From: Edaphobacter sp. 4G125 | GTDB taxonomy: Bacteria; Acidobacteriota; Terriglobia; Terriglobales; Acidobacteriaceae | Assembly: GCF_014274685.1 (NCBI RefSeq) | Contig: NZ_CP060393.1 | Location: forward strand, 3,531,501-3,595,500 | DNA length: 64,000 bases | Reading direction: 5' to 3' | In this document: positions 50,929 to 59,750 of the stretch, piece by piece | How the letters are laid out: each line of letters opens with the position of its first letter | Position numbering within the stretch: position 1 is the stretch's first letter | Position numbers and translations under genes: made by a program | The notes under the pieces: generated by a model | What the model was told of the DNA's origin: nothing | Database searches by the model: none | Seen by the model: the letters and a program-made list of their open reading frames with translations, nothing else

Positions 50929-53322
50929 ATGCGTCGTTTCATTGCTCTGGCAGTTTTGTTTCTCTTTTCAATTCCATTTGGAATTTCCATCTCGGGCTGC
51001 TCGAAAGGCACTCGTATCGCCTTCTGCAACGGCGACACCGGCCCCGTCATCGGCCAGGCAGTCAGTATTGCCCTGACGCCGAAGATTTATGGCGTCTCCC
51101 TTAACTTCGGACAGATCGGTCAGGTCTCCTCGCCAACAGCAATCGACTGCAAAGGCTCCACGGTCACCATCTCTTCATATACCTATGGTGTCTTCGACGC
51201 CAACGGGAAAGCCACTCTGGATATCGCCGACGTCGTCCCTTCCGGTGCGAATGCAGGAAAACTCTGCGCCGGAACCTGGAACCGCAATACCGGCGGCGGA
51301 ATTCCCGACTACACCACCTGCAATCCCACCAACAAGACCGGAGAAGTCTACGTCGTCGCCTCCGGCGGCGGAGCCAACAGCAACCCGCTCCCGATCTTCA
51401 TCCACCCCAAGGCCACCAGCGTGGTGCTCGGAGCACCTACACCTTCATCGGCCTGTGCTGCCGATCCAGACCTGACGGGCCAGTCCTCCAACTGCTGCCC
51501 GCTCTCCCAGCAAGCTACCGTCAAGGCTGATCCCTATGACGGTCTGACCTGCATCTCGCAAGGACAAAGCCGCCAGCTCGTCGCACGCGTCACTGATGCT
51601 GACGGAAACTTCATCACCTGCAAGGTCGGCCACCTTAACTTTGCCGCTCAGTCCACCGCCATCGCCACCATCGACGAAAACGGTATTGCTACTGCGCAGC
51701 AGCCGGGCTCGACCGTTATCAGTGCGAACCTTACCCAGGCAGGTTCCAGTGCAGGCTTCTTCTCAACCTGCGCTCCGACATCGATCTCGCTGACCGTCCC
51801 CAGCACAAGCGGCAACGTAACCAGCGCTACGGTCAATCAGAACACGCCCCAGCCTCTCTCTGCTGTCGCAAAAGACCAGAATGGAACCACCCTGACTGGT
51901 CTCGCCCTCACCTTTGTCTCCACGACTCCCATCACAATTCCGGTGGCCTCCAGCGGCACGGTCACTCCAACCTTCCCTGGGGCCGCAGCAATTACTGCCC
52001 TCTGCCAGCCGCCTTCCTGCAATCCTTCACCGAATAATGAGATCGGCCTCTTCGGGAACGGAAAGCCAATCGCCTCGAATCCCGTGAACATCACGACACC
52101 CGGTACGAACAGCTCCCTGATCTGGGTGGGCAGCACACAGTCGCGCTACATTCTGCCGGTGGACTTCACGAACCTCACGCTTGGCACCCCGGTGCGCCTG
52201 CCCTTTGCTCCCAATTCGATGGTCCTCTCCAACGATGGGGCCTCCATCTACATGGGAACCCCAACCGAGCTGATGGTCTTCAGCGCCACGACAAACAGCC
52301 TCTCCAAGGAAGACAACTCCGTCGCCGGACAGGTCCTCGCTGTCTCTCCGGACGGTTCCTCGCTCATCATCTCGGATCCGCGCAAACAGATCATCTATCT
52401 CTACTCCACGGCCTCGACCGGGGGTGGAGCGAACTCCACTTATGGTGGTGTCGCAACCCATGCCGAGTTCACCCAGGACAACCAGACCGTCTACATTACC
52501 CTGGGCACACCGGATCCAAGCGACCCGACCAATCCTCAGAAGTTCACCCCAACCAATCAGCTCCTGGTTCACTCCACCTTCACCGGCTGGACCCAGATCA
52601 CGCTTCCCAACGCCGCTTCTGATCTCGCGATCACTGTCCCTAGCGTCGGTGCTTATCTGGCTGGAAATCCCACCACGGCACGTAGCTACTGCGCCAGCAC
52701 CACCATCTCCGGCACAGGAACCAACCAGACCGTCACCAATAACTATTACCCGCTTGCAGACAGCGCCTCGGTTCCCACCGATCGCGTCGCCGCAACCAAC
52801 GACGGCCTGCACATCCTCGGAGCAACGGTCGCCAACGGCGGCACCCTAACGGATATTGCCTTCAAAGCCGGTGGGTTGCCCATCAACGCCTGCCCCCAGA
52901 CAGTGGATCCGAACTACTTCGGCAATCAACGAAATTCCATCAATAGCCAGGCGCTTGGAGTCACCGCCAGCACCATCACCGGAGTCATTCCAGCCTCCAA
53001 CTCCAGTGTGGCCTTTGTCACCTATCTGGGCTCGGGAGGTTCGCTCCCTGCCTACACCCCATCGACCGGAGCTATCACGCAGATTCCTTTGCAGGGCGTC
53101 ACCGCTCCTGTGGCAGGAACCATCAGCGCCGATAACCTGACTCTCTTCCTCGGGACCTCAGGCGACAACAAGGTTCATCTGATCAACACCAAGACCCTGA
53201 CCGACGATCCTTCGAAGGCCATCGCCCCCAACTTGCCGCTTTATATCAACGGAAGCGATAATCCTTCGACCTTCGTCACCCCCGACCTCATCGTCCAGTT
53301 CCCACGCAAGGCCACCTCGTAA
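50929..53322 (+). CDS. Lipoprotein with bacterial Ig-like and beta-propeller regions
   Basis: 797 residues. ATG 50929 has GGGGAGG 5-6 bases upstream. The signal peptide ends in a lipobox (SISGC, residues 20-24), so it is probably lipid-anchored. Residues about 150-330 carry Big2/Ig-like stretches (VTDADGNFITCKVGHLNFAA, IATIDENGIATAQQPGSTVI) with many cysteines. Residues about 380-790 look like a YVTN/TolB-type propeller (NSMVLSNDGASIYMGTPTEL, VLAVSPDGSSLIISDPRKQI). Acidobacteria carry many such secreted proteins; the role is unknown, possibly surface binding. Confidence 0.8.
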   Translation: MRRFIALAVLFLFSIPFGISISGCSKGTRIAFCNGDTGPVIGQAVSIALTPKIYGVSLNFGQIGQVSSPTAIDCKGSTVTISSYTYGVFDANGKATLDIADVVPSGANAGKLCAGTWNRNTGGGIPDYTTCNPTNKTGEVYVVASGGGANSNPLPIFIHPKATSVVLGAPTPSSACAADPDLTGQSSNCCPLSQQATVKADPYDGLTCISQGQSRQLVARVTDADGNFITCKVGHLNFAAQSTAIATIDENGIATAQQPGSTVISANLTQAGSSAGFFSTCAPTSISLTVPSTSGNVTSATVNQNTPQPLSAVAKDQNGTTLTGLALTFVSTTPITIPVASSGTVTPTFPGAAAITALCQPPSCNPSPNNEIGLFGNGKPIASNPVNITTPGTNSSLIWVGSTQSRYILPVDFTNLTLGTPVRLPFAPNSMVLSNDGASIYMGTPTELMVFSATTNSLSKEDNSVAGQVLAVSPDGSSLIISDPRKQIIYLYSTASTGGGANSTYGGVATHAEFTQDNQTVYITLGTPDPSDPTNPQKFTPTNQLLVHSTFTGWTQITLPNAASDLAITVPSVGAYLAGNPTTARSYCASTTISGTGTNQTVTNNYYPLADSASVPTDRVAATNDGLHILGATVANGGTLTDIAFKAGGLPINACPQTVDPNYFGNQRNSINSQALGVTASTITGVIPASNSSVAFVTYLGSGGSLPAYTPSTGAITQIPLQGVTAPVAGTISADNLTLFLGTSGDNKVHLINTKTLTDDPSKAIAPNLPLYINGSDNPSTFVTPDLIVQFPRKATS

Positions 53323-53344
53323 GAACTGGCGAATAGAACAAAAG

Positions 53345-53378
53345 AAAGCCCGCTCCTCGGAGCGGGCTTTCTTCTTTC
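53345..53378 (+). terminator. Terminator after the lipoprotein gene
   Basis: AAAGCCCGCTCC (53345-53356) pairs with GGAGCGGGCTTT (53359-53370) around TC, followed by CTTCTTTC. The stem of 12 bp is perfect. Confidence 0.88.
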
Positions 53379-53417
53379 CCTTAGATCTTAGAGATATTTC
53401 CTGACACTAAAACCGCT

Positions 53418-53840
53418 CTACCCTAGCCGCTGCTTCAGCAAGTCCCGCGCAATTGCATCCAGCACTCCGTTCAGAAAGTGCACGCTCTCCGGAGCAGCAT
53501 ACCGCCGCGCTACTTCCAGCGACTCATTGATCACAATCGCTGCCGGGGTATTCGGGCTCCCCATCATCTCTGCGACCGCCGCCCGAATCAGGTTGCGATC
53601 CACTACAGCCATGCGCTCCAGGCGCCAGTTTTGCGCGTGCGCTTCGATCAACTTATCGATCTCTGGCTGCTTCGCGATCGCAACGCGATAGATGTCCTCC
53701 GCGAAGGCTCTCGTATCTTCATCCACATCATCGCGTGAACTCCAGAAGACCTTCTCCACCTGCTCCGGACTCTGCTTTCCCAAATCGCCCTGGAACAGCA
53801 TCTGCATCGCCAGCTCGCGGGACTTCCTTCGTGTTCCCAT
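53418..53840 (-). CDS. nusB: Transcription antitermination protein NusB
   Basis: 140 residues. RKSRELAMQMLFQGDLGKQ, NLIRAAVAEMMGSPNTPAAI and SLEVARRYAAPESVHFLNGV are typical. NusB binds S10 and boxA RNA in rRNA antitermination. Its ATG overlaps the ribH stop (TAATG), so the two are coupled, the common ribH-nusB order. Confidence 0.96.
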   Translation of the reverse strand: MGTRRKSRELAMQMLFQGDLGKQSPEQVEKVFWSSRDDVDEDTRAFAEDIYRVAIAKQPEIDKLIEAHAQNWRLERMAVVDRNLIRAAVAEMMGSPNTPAAIVINESLEVARRYAAPESVHFLNGVLDAIARDLLKQRLG

Positions 53841-54715
53841 TACTTCCCGCCCTCTTCTGCGCGAATCTTTCGCTGAATCGAAACCATCTCGATCGCAGCA
53901 ATCGCTGCCTCAAATCCTTTATTCCCTGCCTTGATTCCAGCACGGTCCAGCGCCTGTTCCAACGTTTCGCATGTCAACACGCCAAAGGCATGTGGAATCC
54001 CGGTATCCTGCTGCGACTGTCCAATCCCGCGAGACACCTCGTTATAGATCGCCTCGTAGTGAGCCGTCTCTCCACGAATCAGGCAAGCCAGCGTCACAAT
54101 CGCATCGAACTTCTTTGTCTCCGCCAGCGTTCGCGCTGCAGAAGGAACTTCCCAGGCGCCCGGCACCCTCACAATCTCTACATCGGCTTTGGCCGATCCA
54201 CTCCGATATAACGCATCCAACGATCCCTGCAGCAATCGGTCGGTGATCACCGCATTCCAACGTGCCACCACAATGGCAAACCGCATCCCTTTCGAGGAGA
54301 GGTCACCCTCAAGTGCTACCGGCTTTCCGTGCAAAGGATTCTCCGACTGCCAGAACCCCAGCACAAGCCCATCCTCCAGCTTTACCGTAAACAAACGGCT
54401 GTTCCAGTGCGTCAGCTCCGGTTTGCTCAGCAACGCCGGGACCTCTTCACTGCGATAGTTCGCCAGCATCCACCGCTCCACCGCCGCATGGACCGCATCC
54501 AGTCCCATCACTTCAATCAAAATCGGAGGGACCGCAGGCGCACGCCCCGTCATCAACTCCAGATTTCCCAGTGGAGCCAGCAGCGCAGTTCCTCGCCCCT
54601 CAGTGTCCTGCCAGCCCTTGCCCTGCTCAAATCCCAACGAGAGCAGCAGGTGATTCAGCCTGTCGAGAGCCTCCGCCGAGGCCACCTCGCGCACCAGCGT
54701 CATTCCTTTGATCAT
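53840..54715 (-). CDS. ribH: VOC-domain / 6,7-dimethyl-8-ribityllumazine synthase fusion
   Basis: 291 residues from ATG 54715; ATG 54703, ATG 54763 or GTG 54769 are alternatives, none with a clear ribosome site. Residues about 1-125 look like a vicinal-oxygen-chelate (glyoxalase/bleomycin-resistance) domain: MTLVREVASAEALDRLNHLL, then NLELMTGRAP and a final DGLVLGFWQSENPLHGK. Residues about 140-285 are lumazine synthase: FAIVVARWN, VRVPGAWEVP, the catalytic-His region RGETAHYEAIYNEVSRGI, and AGNKGFEAAIAAIEM. The enzyme condenses a pyrimidine with dihydroxybutanone phosphate in riboflavin synthesis. The fusion is unusual; ordinary lumazine synthases are about 155 residues. Confidence 0.85.
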   Translation of the reverse strand: MIKGMTLVREVASAEALDRLNHLLLSLGFEQGKGWQDTEGRGTALLAPLGNLELMTGRAPAVPPILIEVMGLDAVHAAVERWMLANYRSEEVPALLSKPELTHWNSRLFTVKLEDGLVLGFWQSENPLHGKPVALEGDLSSKGMRFAIVVARWNAVITDRLLQGSLDALYRSGSAKADVEIVRVPGAWEVPSAARTLAETKKFDAIVTLACLIRGETAHYEAIYNEVSRGIGQSQQDTGIPHAFGVLTCETLEQALDRAGIKAGNKGFEAAIAAIEMVSIQRKIRAEEGGK

Positions 54716-54787
54716 GTGTTCGATTGTATCGTTCCGTTGAGGTATGACTGAAAAGTGCCGCATCCCCACGCACTCGCAGCAGACTAA

Positions 54788-54825
54788 AACAAGTAGGTCG
54801 TGCGCGCAGGCACGACCTACTTGTT
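54788..54825. terminator. 16-bp hairpin, probable terminator of the YncE-like gene
   Basis: AACAAGTAGGTCGTGC (54788-54803) and GCACGACCTACTTGTT (54810-54825) are perfect complements around 6 bases; the minus strand continues TTAG. It lies about 100 bases after the stop at 54928. The bases between (54836-54925) hold further degenerate inverted repeats (TTGAGGAA/TTCCTCAA and GCGGCTTTAGCCG-like), resembling REP-type intergenic elements. Confidence 0.55.
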
Positions 54826-54927
54826 CCGCTGATCGGTTTGTTAAGAGCGCGGCTTTAGCCGTGCCGCAAGAGTTTATTGAGGAAAGGGCTTAGCCTCTGA
54901 GGGCTGCGACATTCCTCAAATCTGCCC

Positions 54928-55944
54928 CTACTGACGAGACACAACAACAATCGTGAAGCTATCCGGTTTCGCCTTCGGACGCCCAGTTGCACCAGGAGCC
55001 TGTGGCTCAAACTCCGCCGTCGGCAGATAGATTTTCTGCGTCATCGCATCGACATCCATCGTTCTCGCCCCTGAAGCTGTCTTTACCGTCTGCACAACAC
55101 CAAATTTCCCTGCTGTCTCTCCGACAACCGTCAGCGACCCATCGCGGCAGCTCGCAAAGGCTTGTCCACCGTAAACCCTCGTCGCATCCACACCATCCCC
55201 GATCGGAAGATCGGATAGAACCTTGCCCGTCTCCGTGCTCATCACGATCATCTTCGCCGGCTTGCGGCAACCGATGAAGAGGCGCTTGCCCTTGGTGTCG
55301 ATCGACATGCCCACTGGAGATCCGCCAGGTGCCACAGGCCAGTGCGCAATCACCTTCCTCGCTTTTAGATCGACCACTGCAACCTGGTTCTTGTCCTCGA
55401 GGTTGATATAGGCCTTACCTGCTCCATCCACCGCAAGAAACTCAGGTGCGCCGCCAAGTTCGATCGGAGGATCAATCTTCCCATTCACCGGATCGACTCC
55501 TGGCTTGATGGTCATCAGCACACCCTTATCGCCGGAAACCGCAAGAACAAGATCGCTGGCACGGTCGTAAATAATGCCATCAGAGTCAGGTTCGGACGCA
55601 AGTTTCCCCAACACCCCATAGGTCTTCAGATCGAACACCACAATGGCGCCGCCACCGTCCGTGATAAATCCGCGACCGACCTGGGGAACAAGGGCAACAC
55701 CATGCGCATTCTTCTGACCTGGAATATCCCCGAGCGTCTTGCCGGAGTCGGCATCGATCACCATAGTGTGGGTGCTGCGCGGAACAAACAAGCGATGGTT
55801 GGGTGCATCGACGGTGAGGTAATCCCACCCTCCCGTTCCACCGATGTGCATGGTCTTTTCCACTCCCCAGTGTGTCTGCGCCAGCACCGGGAAAGATCCG
55901 GCGAGCAACGTGAGTGCGAGGGCGGTTCTGCTTACGATCTGCAT
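54928..55944 (-). CDS. YncE-like secreted beta-propeller protein
   Basis: 338 residues from ATG 55944, with AGGAG 8 bases upstream. A signal peptide (1-23, ending VLAQ) precedes repeated propeller blades: HRLFVPRSTHTMVIDADSG, GRGFITDGGGAIVVFDLKTY, RLFIGCRKPAKMIVMSTETG, KIYLPTAEFEPQAPGATGRP. The family includes YncE/YVTN proteins of unknown or binding function. The frame is open far upstream over the enoyl-CoA hydratase gene, but that part is a shadow. Confidence 0.85.
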   Translation of the reverse strand: MQIVSRTALALTLLAGSFPVLAQTHWGVEKTMHIGGTGGWDYLTVDAPNHRLFVPRSTHTMVIDADSGKTLGDIPGQKNAHGVALVPQVGRGFITDGGGAIVVFDLKTYGVLGKLASEPDSDGIIYDRASDLVLAVSGDKGVLMTIKPGVDPVNGKIDPPIELGGAPEFLAVDGAGKAYINLEDKNQVAVVDLKARKVIAHWPVAPGGSPVGMSIDTKGKRLFIGCRKPAKMIVMSTETGKVLSDLPIGDGVDATRVYGGQAFASCRDGSLTVVGETAGKFGVVQTVKTASGARTMDVDAMTQKIYLPTAEFEPQAPGATGRPKAKPDSFTIVVVSRQ

Positions 55945-56070
55945 GAAAAGGCTCCTGAACTTCGCCTGTGAGTATCTCGCTCCAAGCTGAAGCGAAGCTG
56001 AAGACAGATTCGTGTTTCTGTAAAAATTTGAAAACGATATCGCAGTACCATATCGGCAACAGGAGTTCTC

Positions 56071-56868
56071 ATGACCGATCACGCAATCATCTCCGAAACG
56101 CTGCTCTGCGAGATCAAAGACCAGATCGCCACTGTCACGATCAATCGCCCCCAGGTCCTCAACGCCCTCAGCATTCAGGTCTTTACCGATCTCGAGCACG
56201 TCTTTACTCAACTTGCCAAAGATCCTGATGTTCGCGTCATCCTTCTCACTGGAGCGGGTGAAAAAGCATTTGCTGCAGGTGCCGATATCAAGGAGCTGGT
56301 CGAGACCACTCGCATCACTGGCCAGTCTCTCTCGCGTCGCGGCCATCGCATCTTCCGTCAGATCGAGACTTGCGGAAAGCCTGTCCTCGCCCTCATCAAC
56401 GGCTTCGCTCTCGGTGGAGGCTGCGAGCTTGCCCTTGCTTGCACCCTGCGCATCGCTGCAGATTCTGCAAAACTCGGTCAGCCGGAAGCTCGCCTCGGGC
56501 TCATCCCCGGCTACGGCGGAACGCAACGCCTTCCCCGCCTTATCGGTCAGTCAGCCGCCTTGAAACTCCTCCTCACTGGAGAACGAATCGACGCTGCCGA
56601 AGCACTCCGGCTTGGATTAGTCGACGAAGTCGTTCCTTTGGCAGAGCTCTACCTCCGTGGCCAGCAGCTTGCCAGCTCCATCCTCGCCATGGCCCCACTC
56701 GCTGTCGCTGGATGCCTCGAAGCCGTATACAAAGGAGCCGACCGCGACCTCGACTCCGCTCTCGGCATCGAGAGCCGAATCTTCGGCCGACTGTCTGCCA
56801 CCGCAGACAAAGCAGAAGGAATCCGCGCCTTCCTTGAAAAACACACCCCCATCTGGACCGGGAAATAG
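56071..56868 (+). CDS. Enoyl-CoA hydratase/isomerase family protein
   Basis: 265 residues; AGGAG lies 5 bases before the ATG. The crotonase fold is clear: VTINRPQVLNALS, the oxyanion-hole AAGADIKEL and GFALGGGCELALAC, and the second catalytic Glu in GQPEARLGLIPGYGGTQRLP. With both glutamates present it is expected to hydrate enoyl-CoA (beta-oxidation or related). It stands alone, divergent from the YncE-like gene. Confidence 0.92.
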   Translation: MTDHAIISETLLCEIKDQIATVTINRPQVLNALSIQVFTDLEHVFTQLAKDPDVRVILLTGAGEKAFAAGADIKELVETTRITGQSLSRRGHRIFRQIETCGKPVLALINGFALGGGCELALACTLRIAADSAKLGQPEARLGLIPGYGGTQRLPRLIGQSAALKLLLTGERIDAAEALRLGLVDEVVPLAELYLRGQQLASSILAMAPLAVAGCLEAVYKGADRDLDSALGIESRIFGRLSATADKAEGIRAFLEKHTPIWTGK

Positions 56869-56962
56869 CGTTCCTTATCCCGTATCATCTTGACCGTCGG
56901 CCCGAAGGGTCAAAGTGGAGAGATCTGCTTCTCCACTGCAAATACGCCACCCCAGCGTGCGC

Positions 56963-57013
56963 CATTTCGAGCGAAGTCCTGAATAGGCTGAGTCGAGAAA
57001 TCCCCGCATTTTT
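56963..57013. repeat. Interspersed repeat copy 1
   Basis: It contains CATTTCGAGCGAAG, then a G/A-rich middle and TCGAGAAATCCCCGCATT, the form seen in repeats scattered through Terriglobia genomes. Confidence 0.5.
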
Positions 57014-57065
57014 ACCTCACAACGCTCTTCCATCTCTTTCGCACCCATCGCACTCACTCTCCACT

Positions 57066-57109
57066 CCCGTCATTCTGAGCCGCATAGCGCCGAAGAGTCC
57101 CTGTATTTA
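57066..57109. repeat. Interspersed repeat copy 2
   Basis: It contains CCGTCATTCTGAGCCGC and CGCCGAAGAGTCCCTGTA, a diverged version of the TCATTCTGAGCGAAGCGAAG type. Confidence 0.5.
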
Positions 57110-57270
57110 GTTTTGTCAAGCCCCGGATTCATCCAAACCAAACAAATCAAACCTACTTCCACGTTGCAGATTCACCCTCACCCAATTGCTAGAATTTAAG
57201 AAGAACAACACAACAGAAACCCATGACCGATCCGGCACTGGCCGCACTCAACCTACCCCTCGCTCCTTGG

Positions 57271-57322
57271 GGTGTCATCTCGAGCGAAGCGGCGCAGCTG
57301 GGGCGTCGAAGAGCCTGCCCTG
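57271..57322. repeat. Interspersed repeat copy 3
   Basis: It contains GGTGTCATCTCGAGCGAAG and GTCGAAGAGCCTGCCC, matching copies 1 and 2 at its two ends. Confidence 0.5.
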
Positions 57323-57566
57323 GAAAGGATCTACGGTAGTCGGAATCTCCAGCGCACTTTAAGTGCCTTGAATGCAATACTTTGGGCACAACCTATTTAG
57401 ATGGAATACTTTGCAGGTATATGTTCTCGTAAACAACACAAAACAGATACTTTGTATCTTTAAGATAGGGGGGAGGAGGCCTTTGAAGAGTACTTCACAC
57501 ACAACGAGTGCCTCGTCGAGAACTGCGGCAAAAGTGCCGTTAAACCCTGATATTCTGTTATCCGAT

Positions 57567-58127
57567 ATGCAAACCCCCACCGGCCGATCCCTTTTGCGGA
57601 TCGCCCTGACTAGCGCTCTGGCCCTCCCACTTGCCCTCACCGGCTGCAGCAGCAGCTCCTCTCAAGCAGCCTCTGCGACCACCCTGCCTCAGCAGCAGCA
57701 GGAAGCGTTAAATGCCGCGCGGCAACAGCTGGATATGATTCCTCCGCCCTCCAAAACTCGCTATATGGCGATCAGCACTCTCAGCTCGTGGGAGAATCCC
57801 TATCTCACGGTTCAGGGAAGCATGGTCACGCTGCACGTCCTCATGGCCGATGGAAACACGAGCAGCCTCGGCCAAGGCGGAATGTTGCGCCCCGTTGGCG
57901 CTCGCCGCCGCAATCTGGATGTCCGCATTAACGATCTTCCGACAGCTCTCAATGCCATTCCTCAGAATGCCTGGCCCTATGGTCGAGTTATTGCTGTAGA
58001 AGAAGCGCACGGAGTTCCCGTCAATGCGCGACCAGAGGTCCGGCGTAACGTAGAAACGGTCCTCAAGACCCTCGGAGATCTCGGCGTCGTCGCTTACGAA
58101 TGGAACGATACCGGCCGCGGACTCTGA
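57567..58127 (+). CDS. Lipoprotein, unknown function
   Basis: 186 residues from ATG 57567, which gives a textbook lipoprotein signal (MQTPTGRSLLRIALTSALAL, lipobox LTGC). A TTG at 57483 has a much better ribosome site (GGGAGGAGG, 57471-57479) and would add 28 residues, so the true start is uncertain. The mature part is small and alpha/beta-like (MVTLHVLMADGNTSSLGQGG, YGRVIAVEEAHGVPVNARPE, then VLKTLGDLGVVAYEW). I recognise no family. Confidence 0.75.
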   Translation: MQTPTGRSLLRIALTSALALPLALTGCSSSSSQAASATTLPQQQQEALNAARQQLDMIPPPSKTRYMAISTLSSWENPYLTVQGSMVTLHVLMADGNTSSLGQGGMLRPVGARRRNLDVRINDLPTALNAIPQNAWPYGRVIAVEEAHGVPVNARPEVRRNVETVLKTLGDLGVVAYEWNDTGRGL

Positions 58128-58235
58128 GATCCGCTCAGCCGCAACGAAAACCATAGAGTAAGCGCAACGAACATATCAGGGTCGTTCAATACAGTAAGAT
58201 TCTTCTTGATCCTAATCTTCATGGAGAACTGCTGA

Positions 58236-59750
58236 TTGCACTCAACCGCGCTCTCTGTCTTCTGCCTCTTTTTCCTTCTCGTCACACTGGCAGGCTTCTG
58301 GGCAGCACGCTGGAGAAGGCCTGCCGCCGGCATTGCCTCGCTTGAAGAATGGGGACTGGCGGGACGCAGTTTCGGAACCTGGATCACATGGTTCCTGATC
58401 GGCGGCGATCTCTACACGGCCTACACCGTCATCGCGGTTCCCGCAGCACTCTACGGCGCGGGAGCCCTCGGATTCTTCGCCGTTCCCTACGCGGTCATTG
58501 CGTATCCCTACATGATGGTCGTACTGCCCCGCCTTTGGCGAGTCTGCCATCGCCATGGCTACGTGACCTTCGCAGACTTCGTCAACGGCCGCTACGGCAA
58601 CCGCTGGCTGACCATCGCGATCGCGATCACCGGCATTCTGGCCTTAATGCCGTACATCGCGCTCCAACTGGTCGGGATGAAAGTCGTCATCTCCGCCATG
58701 GGGCTCAACGGCGAGTGGCCCCTGGCCGTCGCCTTCATCATCCTCGCCGCGTACACGTACTCTAGCGGTCTGCGCGCTCCGGCAGTTATCGCCATCGTCA
58801 AGGACGTGATGCTCTACATCATGGTTCTCGCCGCGCTCATCTTTATCCCTATCCAACTCGGCGGATACGGACGTGTCTTCGAGCTCGCAAATCAGGCGCT
58901 CGCCACGCATACGCCGCCTGCAACGATTTTGCTCAAGCCCAGCCAGTTCCTGGGTTACTCAACTCTGGCGATTGGCTCTGCCCTCGCCTTGATGCTCTAT
59001 CCACACACTGCAACGGCGGTGCTTTCGGCCAGCAGTCCGAATGTCGTCCGGCGAAACGCGGCCATGCTTCCTGCCTACAGCTTTTTGCTCGGCCTGATCG
59101 CTCTGCTCGGATATCTCGCTCTCGCAGCCGGAATCCAGACGAAGGACACCAGCGCCTCCGTTCCGCTGCTCTTCCTGAAATCCTTCCCCGAGTGGTTTGC
59201 CGGATTCTGCCTTGCCGCCGTTGCCATCGGCGCACTGGTTCCAGCTGCGATCATGTCAATCGCAGCCTCAAATCTCTTCACACGTAACCTCTATGGAACC
59301 TTTGCCAGGCGCAAGATGCAGCCCAGCGAAGAATCTGCCATGGCGAAAGCCGTCTCACTCGTCGTCAAGTTTGGAGCGCTGGCCTTCGTCCTCTACCTGC
59401 CAACACCTTATGCCATTGAGATGCAGCTTCTCGGCGGCATCTGGATGTGCCAGCTCGTCCCTTCGATTGTGATCGGAGTCTTCTCCCGCTGGTTCCATCC
59501 CTGGGCGCTGTTGCTGGGCTGGGCCGTCGGCATGGCATCTGGAACAGCCATGGCTACCTCGCTTCACCTCAAGAGCTCCGTCTACCCACTGCACCTCCCT
59601 GCATGGCTCGGCGGAACATATGCCATGTACGCTGCCATTCCAGCGTTGCTCCTGAACCTCGCGATCTCAGCTCTGCTCACCCTCGTCTTTCGCGCAGCAA
59701 AGTTCAACTCAGGGACAGACTCCACCGATGCCTCCGCCTATGTCGGATAG
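58236..59750 (+). CDS. Sodium:solute symporter family transporter
   Basis: 504 residues, TTG start. About 13 hydrophobic helices fit the SSS family; the start EEWGLAGRSFGTWITWFLIG and the helix with GLRAPAVIAIVKDVMLYIM are characteristic, closest in style to MctP-like monocarboxylate permeases. It takes up a solute with sodium; the substrate is unknown. GGAG lies 9 bases before the TTG, and a four-codon ORF (ATG GAG AAC TGC TGA) ends exactly at the TTG, so coupling is possible. No DUF3311 partner gene precedes it. Confidence 0.85.
   Translation: MHSTALSVFCLFFLLVTLAGFWAARWRRPAAGIASLEEWGLAGRSFGTWITWFLIGGDLYTAYTVIAVPAALYGAGALGFFAVPYAVIAYPYMMVVLPRLWRVCHRHGYVTFADFVNGRYGNRWLTIAIAITGILALMPYIALQLVGMKVVISAMGLNGEWPLAVAFIILAAYTYSSGLRAPAVIAIVKDVMLYIMVLAALIFIPIQLGGYGRVFELANQALATHTPPATILLKPSQFLGYSTLAIGSALALMLYPHTATAVLSASSPNVVRRNAAMLPAYSFLLGLIALLGYLALAAGIQTKDTSASVPLLFLKSFPEWFAGFCLAAVAIGALVPAAIMSIAASNLFTRNLYGTFARRKMQPSEESAMAKAVSLVVKFGALAFVLYLPTPYAIEMQLLGGIWMCQLVPSIVIGVFSRWFHPWALLLGWAVGMASGTAMATSLHLKSSVYPLHLPAWLGGTYAMYAAIPALLLNLAISALLTLVFRAAKFNSGTDSTDASAYVG

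Larger units (their letters stand above)
56869..57566. other. Gene-poor stretch with interspersed repeats
   Basis: Nearly 700 bases without a supportable gene. It holds a hairpin (AGTGGAGA/TCTCCACT, 56914-56937) and three degenerate copies of a family of intergenic repeats. AT-rich sequence follows from 57340, leading to the lipoprotein gene. Short ORFs on either strand are built from the repeats. Confidence 0.6.

Noticed and set aside
55945..56526. Long minus-strand extension of the YncE-like gene across the enoyl-CoA hydratase
   Set aside because: The extension is antisense to a clear crotonase gene, has no family resemblance, and the signal peptide and AGGAG site place the start at 55944.
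56875..57057. Minus-strand 60-codon ORF
   Set aside because: It is made of the interspersed repeat and antisense spacer sequence; no ribosome site.
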